This document shows, piece after piece, positions 1 through 5,291 of a stretch of DNA of 5,291 nucleotides (positions within the stretch are counted from its first letter, which is position 1; every line of letters starts with the position of its first letter). Under the pieces are notes generated by a model. The model was not told the DNA's origin and did no database searches. It saw only the letters and a list, made by a program, of their open reading frames with translations. Both the position numbers and the translations under genes were made by a program. The DNA is from Clostridia bacterium (lineage in GTDB: Bacteria; Bacillota_A; Clostridia; Christensenellales; UBA1242): NCBI GenBank assembly GCA_017508345.1, contig JAFVZD010000025.1, positions 1 to 5,291 of the forward strand, written 5' to 3'.

Positions 1-554
1 AGATAGAAGAGTCCGAGGAGTACCTCAAGGTGCTTTCACTAGAGATAGTGTGGCCTAGTGACCTCAGTATCCATATGATAGAGAGAGAGGAGGTATATGC
101 TATCCCAATGCTAGATAATACTACATTGGTGACAGACTCAGACTTCAAGGTATTACGCAAGGTGAGTTCTAGTGCTACCGATATCTTTGCACATTGTATC
201 ACTATCCAAGGTCGCGAGGGCTACAATGAGGATAGCTACGATGTAGGTGATTTTTTGCCAACACAATACTTTGTAGACTACCTACCTTTGCAAGATGCGT
301 TTTTTGCTAATGACCAAGACCTAGTATCAATGCAGGCACTCATATCCACGGCAAAGGTTGTAGAGGATACATTGAGTATGCAGACATACTCCGGTGTCAC
401 TATTGATATACTCAATGTGAGTTACTATACCGACACCAAGGTGCGTACTGCTCTGAGTATGTTCAGCACACTCTCAGCAACCCAACTTAGTCAGGGCTCA
501 ATATATGTATTCAAGAACGAATATAGTATAATAGAAGGCAGATATATCGCTTAA
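1..554 (+). CDS. ftsQ: Cell division protein FtsQ/DivIB, C-terminal part (5' end outside window)
   Basis: The reading frame is open to the left edge (first whole codon at 3) and ends with TAA at 552-554, giving 183 residues. The GTG at 30 is internal, because the residues before it (IEESEEYLK) continue the protein. The visible part starts at the end of a POTRA domain: the stretch WPSDLSIHMIEREEVYAIP matches the family pattern of a 'P..L.I.V.ER.PVA' strand. It is followed by LVTDSDFKVL, the usual 'lvD.dG.vl' turn, and then the beta domain. The N-terminal cytoplasmic tail and single membrane helix would lie upstream of the window. FtsQ/DivIB is a bitopic divisome protein that acts outside the membrane with FtsL and FtsB/DivIC. 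Its place directly before ftsA fits the classic division cluster. Sequence in the last 100 residues is poorly conserved, so the call rests mainly on the POTRA/beta junction and the context. Confidence 0.78.
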   Translation, partial: IEESEEYLKVLSLEIVWPSDLSIHMIEREEVYAIPMLDNTTLVTDSDFKVLRKVSSSATDIFAHCITIQGREGYNEDSYDVGDFLPTQYFVDYLPLQDAFFANDQDLVSMQALISTAKVVEDTLSMQTYSGVTIDILNVSYYTDTKVRTALSMFSTLSATQLSQGSIYVFKNEYSIIEGRYIA

Positions 555-569
555 TCTGCATCAAAATTA

Positions 570-600
570 GGTGTAAATGTACAAATTTACATCTTTTTTT
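570..600 (+). terminator. Rho-independent terminator after ftsQ/divIB
   Basis: A 9-bp stem (570-578 with 585-593, including one G-U pair) closes a 6-base loop GTACAA and is followed at once by seven T (594-600). The stem is AT-rich but the geometry is right, and it starts 15 bases after the ftsQ/divIB stop. It separates that gene from ftsAZ. Confidence 0.75.
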
Positions 601-621
601 GTAAATTCTGCCTCATTTTAT

Positions 622-649
622 TTGACTTGTATTCCAAAATCCTTATAAT
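622..649 (+). promoter_or_regulatory. Sigma-A type promoter for ftsA-ftsZ
   Basis: A -35 box TTGACT (622-627) and a perfect -10 box TATAAT (644-649) are separated by 16 bases. Transcription should begin near 656, leaving a leader of about 40 bases before the ftsA ATG. A second -10-like TATAAA lies at 655-660 but has only a poor -35 (TTCCAA, 632-637). The promoter comes straight after the upstream terminator, so ftsAZ has its own vegetative start. Confidence 0.8.
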
Positions 650-680
650 TAAGGTATAAAACTGTATTCTATCCAAAAAT

Positions 681-687
681 AGGAGGT
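681..687 (+). promoter_or_regulatory. Ribosome binding site of ftsA
   Basis: AGGAGGT is a near-full complement of the 16S 3' end and lies 9 bases before the ATG at 697. It fixes the start of ftsA and predicts strong translation. Confidence 0.85.
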
Positions 688-696
688 GGTAGACAT

Positions 697-1857
697 ATGG
701 CTAAACAAAATGTGGCAGTATTAGATATAGGTACCAGCCGTATCTCTGCCATCATAGCAGATCGTGGAGTCAATAATACCTTTGACATCCATGGTTTTGC
801 TGAGGTCAATTATTCAGGTTTTATGGATGGAGAATTTCTCTCTCCCGAGGAGCTCACCGACACTATCCGCGGTGTACTCACCAGTGTATCTAGGTCCGCT
901 AATTGTCGTATCAATTACCTAACCATTGGTGTACCAGCCGAATTTAGTGTAAATGCCGTGCGTAGCATAGAGCGTGCTTATCCCAAACGACACAAGATTA
1001 CCGACCGCGACATAGATGAGTTATTCCACGAGGCAGACGAATTTGGTGCCTCCACCACGCATAGAGTCATCAACCGTAGCCCAATATACTTTTGTATGGA
1101 CGACAATCGTAGACTAATCGAGCCCAAAGGTATAGTCACTACCAAGATTACCGCAATGCTTAGCTTTGTGCTAGCCGATCGCGAATTTATCAATCTGATG
1201 AATGAGATTATCAAGCCACTGGGTATCGCCAATGTAAATTATGTATCCGAGCCACTCAGTGAGGCATTGTACCTACTAGAGCCGACCGAACGCGATTCTT
1301 GTGCTATACTAGTGGATACAGGATATTTGTCCACCAGTGTCAGTATAGTAATGGGGGATGGACTAGTAGCACTACGCAGTTTTTCCCTAGGTGATGGCCA
1401 CATAGTAGCCGACCTCGCTGAGGCATTTGACTTGCCTTTTGATGTAGCGGAATCGCTCAAAAACAAAATTGTACTATCTTATCAACCCGAAAAGGGTGAC
1501 TATTACGAGGTAGACATAGATGGCGAATTGTACAAAATTGACGCCATAGAGACCAACGAAATAGTAGGCAATCGCATAGCGCAAATTGCCAAAATGGTCA
1601 AAAAGTGCCTGGATGACAGCAAATTTCAATACCCAGCATACATACCAATACAACTAACAGGTGGCGGTATTTGCTACCTAAAAGGTGCTAGAGATATGAT
1701 GCAAAAATTATTGCAACAAGATGTGCGTATCATATCCCCGCCTGTCCCGCAGATGGACAAGCCCCACGCATCCAGTATTCTAGGACTATTGGATATGGCA
1801 CTCAAACAATGCAAACTCAAAACAACTTTCATATTGTTTAGATTGTTTAGTAAATAA
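697..1857 (+). CDS. ftsA: Cell division protein FtsA (actin-like FtsZ membrane anchor), short and divergent
   Basis: The protein has 386 residues, with an ATG start backed by a strong AGGAGGT site. It has the actin-fold order of FtsA: phosphate-1 motif LDIGTS (9-14); the FtsA-specific 1C/SHS2 region at roughly 80-160, including [11 protein letters not shown] (100-110); phosphate-2 region VDTGYLSTS (206-214); and adenosine motif LTGGG (320-324). It ends in a short amphipathic helix (about 373-386) that should bind the membrane. FtsA tethers FtsZ filaments to the cytoplasmic face of the membrane and helps recruit the later divisome. Bacillus FtsA is about 440 residues; here the membrane helix follows the last domain with almost no linker. 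The phosphate-2 loop lacks the usual DIGGGTTD pattern, so this is an atypical FtsA, perhaps a clostridial subtype. It is the first gene of a unit with ftsZ, which starts 19 bases after its stop. Placement before ftsZ makes the assignment firm; its ATPase competence is uncertain. Confidence 0.9.
   Translation: MAKQNVAVLDIGTSRISAIIADRGVNNTFDIHGFAEVNYSGFMDGEFLSPEELTDTIRGVLTSVSRSANCRINYLTIGVPAEFSVNAVRSIERAYPKRHKITDRDIDELFHEADEFGASTTHRVINRSPIYFCMDDNRRLIEPKGIVTTKITAMLSFVLADREFINLMNEIIKPLGIANVNYVSEPLSEALYLLEPTERDSCAILVDTGYLSTSVSIVMGDGLVALRSFSLGDGHIVADLAEAFDLPFDVAESLKNKIVLSYQPEKGDYYEVDIDGELYKIDAIETNEIVGNRIAQIAKMVKKCLDDSKFQYPAYIPIQLTGGGICYLKGARDMMQKLLQQDVRIISPPVPQMDKPHASSILGLLDMALKQCKLKTTFILFRLFSK
1833..1850 (+). 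repeat. 9-bp tandem duplication at the 3' end of ftsA
   Basis: ATTGTTTAG occurs twice in perfect tandem (1833-1841 and 1842-1850). The unit length is three codons, so the reading frame is kept and the repeat encodes LFR-LFS within the predicted membrane-targeting helix of FtsA. Gain or loss of a unit by slippage would lengthen or shorten that helix without a frameshift. Confidence 0.8.
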
Positions 1858-1866
1858 AAATTTTTT

Positions 1867-1871
1867 GGAGG
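1867..1871 (+). promoter_or_regulatory. Ribosome binding site of ftsZ (decides the start)
   Basis: GGAGG lies 5 bases before the ATG at 1877. An upstream in-frame TTG at 1865 overlaps this site and has no binding site of its own, so the ATG is the start. The site sits in the 19-base gap after ftsA, as expected for tightly coupled genes. Confidence 0.85.
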
Positions 1872-1876
1872 AAAAT

Positions 1877-3112
1877 ATGGAATTTCATAACAGCAATAGC
1901 GGTTACACATCGCAAAATCAAATCAACCCAGTAGTCAAGATAAAAGTAATAGGCGTAGGTGGCGGTGGTAGTAATGCCGTCAATCGTATGATCAATGCCG
2001 GTGTAAATGGCGTAGAATTTATAGCAGTCAACACTGACAAACAATCTTTGCAAGTCAGCAAGGCTGATTACCGTATCCAGATAGGTATCAAATTGACTCG
2101 TGGATGGGGTGCAGGTGCAGACCCAGAGATAGGATTCAAGGCAGCAGAAGAAAATTATGAGGAACTCAATCAAGCCCTAAACGATGCCGACCTAGTATTC
2201 GTTACCGCCGGTATGGGTGGTGGTACAGGTACTGGTGCAGCACCACTCATCGCTAGTATAGCAAAAGAAAAAGAAATCCTCACAATCGCAGTGGTTACCA
2301 AGCCATTCAATTTTGAGGGACGCAAGCGTATGGAGAATGCAGAGAAAGGTATACAGGCACTTAGCCAAGTAGTAGACTCTCTAGTAATTATTCCTAACGA
2401 AAAACTATTCAAACTAGTACCAAAGGGTACAGGTATCGTAGATACATTTAGATATGCTGATGATGTACTCCGCCAAGGTGTCCAAGGTATATCCAACCTA
2501 ATCATCGAGAATGCTCTAATCAACCTAGACTTTGCCGACATCCGTACTACCATGAAGGACAAGGGACTAGCACATATGGGTATAGGTAGAGCCAAGGGTG
2601 ACCGCAAGATTTTTGACGCACTTAGTCAGGCTGTATCCAGCCCACTATTAGAGACAACTATCGAGGGTGCCACTGGTATCATCTTTAATGTAAAAGGTGG
2701 ACTAGACCTACCTATCGACCAAGTACACGAGGCCGCTGACTTAATGCGTGATATAGTAGATCCAAATTGTAACATAATCTTTGGTGCTAGTGTGGACGAA
2801 TCCCTTGGTGACGATGTAGAGATTACCGTAATCGCTACAGGCTTCCAGAATGATGACGCTCACCTAAATAACCAAGTAGAAGAGGATGATGACGAGGCTC
2901 ACTCAAAGGAGAAGTATGCCGAATTTCTCGCTAAGCGTATCCAGAGTGGCAAGGTTAGTGCATCCGCATACGATGATGATGAATTAGAATTAGCCGAGTC
3001 TGCTGGTAGGAATATTGGTCAAAATGTCGCTCGCGATACTATGACCTCTCGTGTAGAGTTGGATGAGGATGATATCCCACCATTCCTACGCAAACTCCGT
3101 AACAAAAAATAA
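1877..3112 (+). CDS. ftsZ: Cell division protein FtsZ (tubulin-like GTPase)
   Basis: The protein has 411 residues from the ATG. FtsZ is a cytoplasmic GTPase that polymerises into the division ring. Visible features are the GTP-binding loop GGGGSNAVN (28-36), NTD (52-54), the tubulin signature GMGGGTGTG (112-120), guanine-contact region [10 protein letters not shown] (191-200) and the synergy loop NLDFADI (216-222). The synergy-loop acidic residues D218 and D221 complete the GTPase site of the next subunit. SSPLLE (254-259) and TVIATGF (317-323) mark the C-terminal globular domain. An acidic, low-complexity linker of about 70 residues (330-397) leads to the conserved tail DDIPPFLRK (398-406), the docking peptide for FtsA and other partners. 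All catalytic elements are intact. Small departures from the family are TRGWGAG (74-80), where Leu is usual for Trp, and FRYAD, where FREAD is usual. It is co-transcribed with ftsA and ends at a terminator 11 bases after the stop. Confidence 0.98.
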   Translation: MEFHNSNSGYTSQNQINPVVKIKVIGVGGGGSNAVNRMINAGVNGVEFIAVNTDKQSLQVSKADYRIQIGIKLTRGWGAGADPEIGFKAAEENYEELNQALNDADLVFVTAGMGGGTGTGAAPLIASIAKEKEILTIAVVTKPFNFEGRKRMENAEKGIQALSQVVDSLVIIPNEKLFKLVPKGTGIVDTFRYADDVLRQGVQGISNLIIENALINLDFADIRTTMKDKGLAHMGIGRAKGDRKIFDALSQAVSSPLLETTIEGATGIIFNVKGGLDLPIDQVHEAADLMRDIVDPNCNIIFGASVDESLGDDVEITVIATGFQNDDAHLNNQVEEDDDEAHSKEKYAEFLAKRIQSGKVSASAYDDDELELAESAGRNIGQNVARDTMTSRVELDEDDIPPFLRKLRNKK

Positions 3113-3122
3113 TATACAAAAG

Positions 3123-3146
3123 ACATACTGAATAGTATGTTTTTTT
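3123..3146 (+). terminator. Rho-independent terminator after ftsZ
   Basis: A perfect 7-bp stem ACATACT/AGTATGT (3123-3129 with 3134-3140) with a GAAT loop runs into seven T (3140-3146). It starts 11 bases after the ftsZ stop and ends the ftsAZ unit, separating it from spoIVA. Confidence 0.85.
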
Positions 3147-3175
3147 GTTTGCGTAGTCCAATTTAGTGTTTTTTA

Positions 3176-3204
3176 GTATATCCATATTTTTTGTAACATA
3201 TATT
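3176..3204 (+). promoter_or_regulatory. Candidate sigma-E (mother-cell) promoter of spoIVA
   Basis: GTATATC (3176-3182), 14 bases, then CATATATT (3197-3204) resembles the Bacillus sigma-E consensus as I recall it (-35 KMATATT, spacer 14-15, -10 CATACAnT). No good sigma-A -10 box is present between the ftsZ terminator and the gene. Transcription would start near 3211, giving a leader of about 27 bases that contains the ribosome binding site. In Bacillus subtilis spoIVA is a known sigma-E gene, which supports the reading. The match is imperfect at one position in the second half of each box. Confidence 0.55.
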
Positions 3205-3224
3205 GTGGTATGCCAAAACTTTTT

Positions 3225-3231
3225 AAGGGAG
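3225..3231 (+). promoter_or_regulatory. Ribosome binding site of spoIVA (decides the start)
   Basis: AAGGGAG lies 6 bases before the ATG at 3238. The frame is open further upstream to a GTG at 3166, but that stretch has no binding site and overlaps the putative promoter. The ATG gives a protein that aligns with Bacillus SpoIVA from residue 1. Confidence 0.85.
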
Positions 3232-3237
3232 CAATAT

Positions 3238-4719
3238 ATGGATAAAAATAATATTTACCAAGATATAGCAACGCGTACCAACGGCGACATATATGTAGGG
3301 GTGGTAGGCCCCGTGCGTGTAGGCAAGTCTACATTCATTACACAATTTATGCAAAAATTCGTCCTGCCCAATATGGATAATAGCAATATGCGTAATTGTG
3401 CAATAGACGAATTACCTCAGTCCGCTGATGGTGTGGGTATTATGACCACACAACCAAAGTTTGTGCCAGCAGAGTCCGTTCGTGTGGATTTGGGTAATAG
3501 CGTGATGGCTAATATCCGCCTCATAGATTGCGTAGGTTACCTAGTAGATGGTGCTACCGGACATATTCTAGACAACAAACCTCGTATGGTCAACACTCCT
3601 TGGAGCGATGAGCCTATGCCATTTGATACCGCTGCCGAATTAGGTACTCACAAGGTACTAGCAGAGCATAGTAGCGTAGCCATATTACTTACCACGGATG
3701 GCTCGTTTGGAGAACTCACTAGAGACAAATTTGTATCCGCAGAAGAACGCCTAGTACACGAACTCCGCGAGCACAACAAGCCTTTTGTGATTATCATCAA
3801 CTCCGCTACACCAGACTCACCAGACACTCAGCACTTAGTATCCACACTAGCTACCAAATATAATGTAGGAGCACTCAGTATGGATGTCACCAAGCTCAAT
3901 GAGCAAGATGTAGCCAAAACTTTTAATGAGATACTCCGCGAATTCCCAATAGTAGGGGTAGAGCTAAATATGCCAGAGTGGTTGACTGCATTACCATTTG
4001 ATAGTGACATTATTACTGAGATAACCAAAGAATTACAAAGTGTGACCAATAATGTATTGCGAATAGGTGATTATGACACTACCAGTGTACTATTTAGTAG
4101 TAGCAATAGATTCCTACCACTGGAGGTGGGCAAAATCGAACTCGGCTTAGGCAAAATTGTATACGATTTAGTACCACAGCCCAATCTCTTTTATGAGGTG
4201 CTCAGCAATCAATGCGGTATGCAGATTAATAGCGATTTTGAATTAGTATCCCAGATACGCTCATTGGCAGAGGCAAAACGCCACTATGACAAACTCAAGA
4301 CAGCATTGGATAATGTCAACGAATTTGGTTACGGCGTGGTAGAACCCACACTAGAGGATATGGTTTTTGAAGAACCTAATATTGTGAAGCACGGAGGTAA
4401 TCGTTATGGGGTACGCTTGCGTGCCTCCGCCCCTAGTCTACACATTATGCGAGTAGATGTAGAGACCGAGATTAGCCCAATGATAGGTAGTGAGCAACAG
4501 TCACTAGATTTGGTAGAATATCTCAATACGCAGAGCCAGTCCAACCCTAATGGAGTATGGGATACCAATATGTTTGGTAAATCCGTACAGCAACTAATGA
4601 CCGAGGGGCTGAGTTCCAAGATAAATACAATGCCAATCGAGGCACAAAAGAAAATGCGTAAGACACTCACTAGAATTGTCAACGAAGGTAAAGGCGGTAT
4701 TATTTGCATTTTACTATAA
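3238..4719 (+). CDS. spoIVA: Stage IV sporulation protein A (spore coat morphogenetic ATPase)
   Basis: The protein has 493 residues; Bacillus subtilis SpoIVA has 492, and the match runs end to end from recall. SpoIVA is made in the mother cell, is anchored to the outer forespore membrane with help from SpoVM, and polymerises with ATP hydrolysis as the basement layer of the coat; it is also needed for cortex formation. The N-terminal P-loop domain comes from the TRAFAC GTPase class but uses ATP. Walker A GPVRVGKST spans 24-32 with Lys30, the sensor threonines are T70-T71 in IMTTQPKFVP, and the Walker B aspartate is D97 in LIDCVGY, all at the Bacillus positions. NTPW (119-122), TTDG (152-155) and INS (187-189, in place of a GTPase NKxD) follow. 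A middle domain leads to the conserved C-terminus NEGKGGIICILL, which corresponds to the region involved in SpoVM-dependent localisation. The gene is flanked by terminators and appears monocistronic. I am very sure of the identity; it implies an endospore former. Confidence 0.98.
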   Translation: MDKNNIYQDIATRTNGDIYVGVVGPVRVGKSTFITQFMQKFVLPNMDNSNMRNCAIDELPQSADGVGIMTTQPKFVPAESVRVDLGNSVMANIRLIDCVGYLVDGATGHILDNKPRMVNTPWSDEPMPFDTAAELGTHKVLAEHSSVAILLTTDGSFGELTRDKFVSAEERLVHELREHNKPFVIIINSATPDSPDTQHLVSTLATKYNVGALSMDVTKLNEQDVAKTFNEILREFPIVGVELNMPEWLTALPFDSDIITEITKELQSVTNNVLRIGDYDTTSVLFSSSNRFLPLEVGKIELGLGKIVYDLVPQPNLFYEVLSNQCGMQINSDFELVSQIRSLAEAKRHYDKLKTALDNVNEFGYGVVEPTLEDMVFEEPNIVKHGGNRYGVRLRASAPSLHIMRVDVETEISPMIGSEQQSLDLVEYLNTQSQSNPNGVWDTNMFGKSVQQLMTEGLSSKINTMPIEAQKKMRKTLTRIVNEGKGGIICILL

Positions 4720-4832
4720 TTAATATTGTGAGTACACTCAATAATTGTTTTGATTGCTAATCGTCTCACTTGTATGCTTTTCGTTTTTGTTTGATTGAGG
4801 GTAGTATTACCTTGTTATTCATAAGTATCTAT

Positions 4833-4868
4833 ATGGAGTGAATAATTTTTGTTCACTCTATTATTTTT
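4833..4868 (+). terminator. Rho-independent terminator downstream of spoIVA
   Basis: A 10-bp stem (4833-4842 with 4852-4861, one G-U pair, core GAGTGAA/TTCACTC) with a 9-base loop is followed by a T-rich run (4861-4868). It lies about 113 bases after the spoIVA stop, leaving a fairly long 3' untranslated region. The spacer 4720-4832 before it holds no gene and only weak hairpins. Confidence 0.65.
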
Positions 4869-4942
4869 GATATTATATAAAATCTTTTTTGTGTCAAAAC
4901 TTAAATTATATTACAAAAACACTTTATTTTTTATTTGTTTTG

Positions 4943-4951
4943 TGCTATAAT
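4943..4951 (+). promoter_or_regulatory. Extended -10 promoter of the downstream ftsH-like gene
   Basis: TGCTATAAT combines a perfect TATAAT (4946-4951) with the TG of an extended -10. The best -35 at the right distance is weak (TTATTT, 4923-4928, 17-base spacer), inside a T-rich tract. Transcription should start near 4958, leaving about 30 bases before the TTG start. Confidence 0.65.
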
Positions 4952-4971
4952 TCACTCACTATTCTTAATTT

Positions 4972-4978
4972 AAGGGGG
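4972..4978 (+). promoter_or_regulatory. Ribosome binding site of the ftsH-like gene (supports a TTG start)
   Basis: AAGGGGG lies 9 bases before TTG at 4988. No in-frame ATG or GTG occurs between the promoter and this point, and the next in-frame ATG (5054) is inside the membrane segment, so TTG is the likely start. Confidence 0.7.
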
Positions 4979-4987
4979 CTTTTTAGA

Positions 4988-5291
4988 TTGGAAGAAAAGA
5001 AAAATAGGCCGTTTTCTTGGTTGCCTACTGTATTGATTATTATCTTAGCAATTATGCTACTATCATCAATGTTTGGTAACCCAGACAAGGCCAAGGAGAT
5101 TTCCCGTGACCAGTGTACCACACAGGTAGAGGCAGGGAATGTAGCCGAGGTTCGTACCTATGGTGCTACTATCTATGGTATTTATGTGACACATCCTGAT
5201 CCTGATGCTACCAAGGTAACGGCAGATGAGTTTGAGAAAAAAGGTAAATTTGATTTCTACCTCAATTGTGGTTATGCCAGCGAGGCTCTAG
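4988..5291 (+). CDS. ftsH: Probable ATP-dependent zinc metalloprotease FtsH, N-terminal part (3' end outside window)
   Basis: This is the first 101 codons, running off the right edge; the AAA ATPase and zinc protease domains would lie beyond it. A short basic cytoplasmic tail (EEKKNR, 2-7) precedes a hydrophobic helix at about 10-29. An extracytoplasmic segment then fits the FtsH N-terminal domain pattern: EIS (37-39) where FtsH has 'isYseF', then VEAGNVAEVRTYGATIYGIY (47-66), like 'v..gkV..V.i.g..i.g'. FtsH is a hexameric membrane protease that degrades misfolded membrane proteins and some regulators, and it is also important for sporulation in Bacillus. Two cysteines (43 and 94) sit in the outside domain. 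The gene has its own extended -10 promoter. The identification comes from the weakly conserved region only, so another single-helix membrane protein cannot be excluded. Confidence 0.65.
   Translation, partial: MEEKKNRPFSWLPTVLIIILAIMLLSSMFGNPDKAKEISRDQCTTQVEAGNVAEVRTYGATIYGIYVTHPDPDATKVTADEFEKKGKFDFYLNCGYASEAL

Noticed and set aside
30..554. A complete small gene starting at GTG 30
   Set aside because: The frame is open to the window edge, and the residues before 30 continue the FtsQ/DivIB POTRA domain.
555..696. A sigma-H promoter for ftsAZ, as known in Bacillus subtilis
   Set aside because: No AGGA-type -35 paired with a GAAT-type -10 was found; only the sigma-A type promoter is convincing.
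1865..1876. TTG at 1865 as an earlier start of ftsZ
   Set aside because: It overlaps the GGAGG site that serves the ATG at 1877 and has no ribosome binding site of its own.
978..2607. Minus-strand open frames opposite ftsA and ftsZ
   Set aside because: They are antisense to well-conserved genes, have no recognisable motifs and reflect low stop density on that strand.
3166..3237. A 24-residue hydrophobic N-terminal extension of SpoIVA from GTG at 3166
   Set aside because: There is no ribosome binding site, it overlaps the putative sigma-E promoter, and the ATG at 3238 gives the family length with Walker residues at the Bacillus positions.
3828..4769. Minus-strand open frames opposite spoIVA
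   Set aside because: They lie antisense to a fully conserved gene and their translations look like random low-complexity sequence.
4798..4813. Hairpin AGGGTA/TACCTT with GTAT loop as the spoIVA terminator
   Set aside because: The stem is short and no T-run follows it; the hairpin at 4833-4861 is stronger and correctly placed.
4720..4832. A small gene or structured RNA in the spoIVA-ftsH spacer
   Set aside because: No open frame with a ribosome binding site and no tRNA-like or riboswitch-like fold could be recognised; only short weak inverted repeats such as TGAGT-AC-ACTCA are present.
4836..4858. CIRCE (HrcA) heat-shock operator upstream of ftsH
   Set aside because: CIRCE is TTAGCACTC-N9-GAGTGCTAA; here the arms are in the opposite order (GAGTGAA...TTCACTC) and are followed by a T-run, so a terminator fits better.

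Overview
The window looks like chromosome of an endospore-forming Bacillota (Clostridia-like) bacterium. The evidence is a Gram-positive division cluster (ftsQ/divIB, ftsA, ftsZ), the endosporulation-specific ATPase gene spoIVA, strong AGGAGG/AAGGG-type ribosome binding sites and an AT-leaning composition (about 40% GC by eye). All genes are on the plus strand. Nothing points to a mobile element, CRISPR array, tRNA or rRNA.

Layout. Positions 1-554 hold the C-terminal part of FtsQ/DivIB, running in from the left edge and followed by an intrinsic terminator (570-600). A sigma-A type promoter (622-649) starts a two-gene unit, ftsA (697-1857) and ftsZ (1877-3112, ATG start), which closes with a second terminator (3123-3146). 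spoIVA (3238-4719) follows, with a candidate sigma-E promoter (3176-3204) between the ftsZ terminator and its own ribosome binding site. The 268-base gap after spoIVA contains a terminator (4833-4868) and an extended -10 promoter (4943-4951). That promoter reads into a TTG-started gene whose first 101 codons (4988 to the window end) look like the N-terminus of the membrane protease FtsH.

How the genes work together. FtsQ/DivIB is the extracytoplasmic divisome scaffold. FtsZ forms the ring and FtsA tethers it to the membrane, during vegetative growth and at the polar sporulation septum. SpoIVA is made later in the mother cell, where it polymerises with ATP on the forespore surface as the base of the spore coat. 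The boundaries show four separate transcription units rather than one operon, so spoIVA is probably adjacent to ftsZ but not co-transcribed with it.

No undescribed system is evident. The points worth a second look are the spoIVA position directly after ftsZ, the atypical phosphate-2 loop and near-absent linker of FtsA, a 9-bp tandem duplication building the FtsA membrane helix, the putative sigma-E promoter, and heavy use of NTA codons with abundant CTAG.
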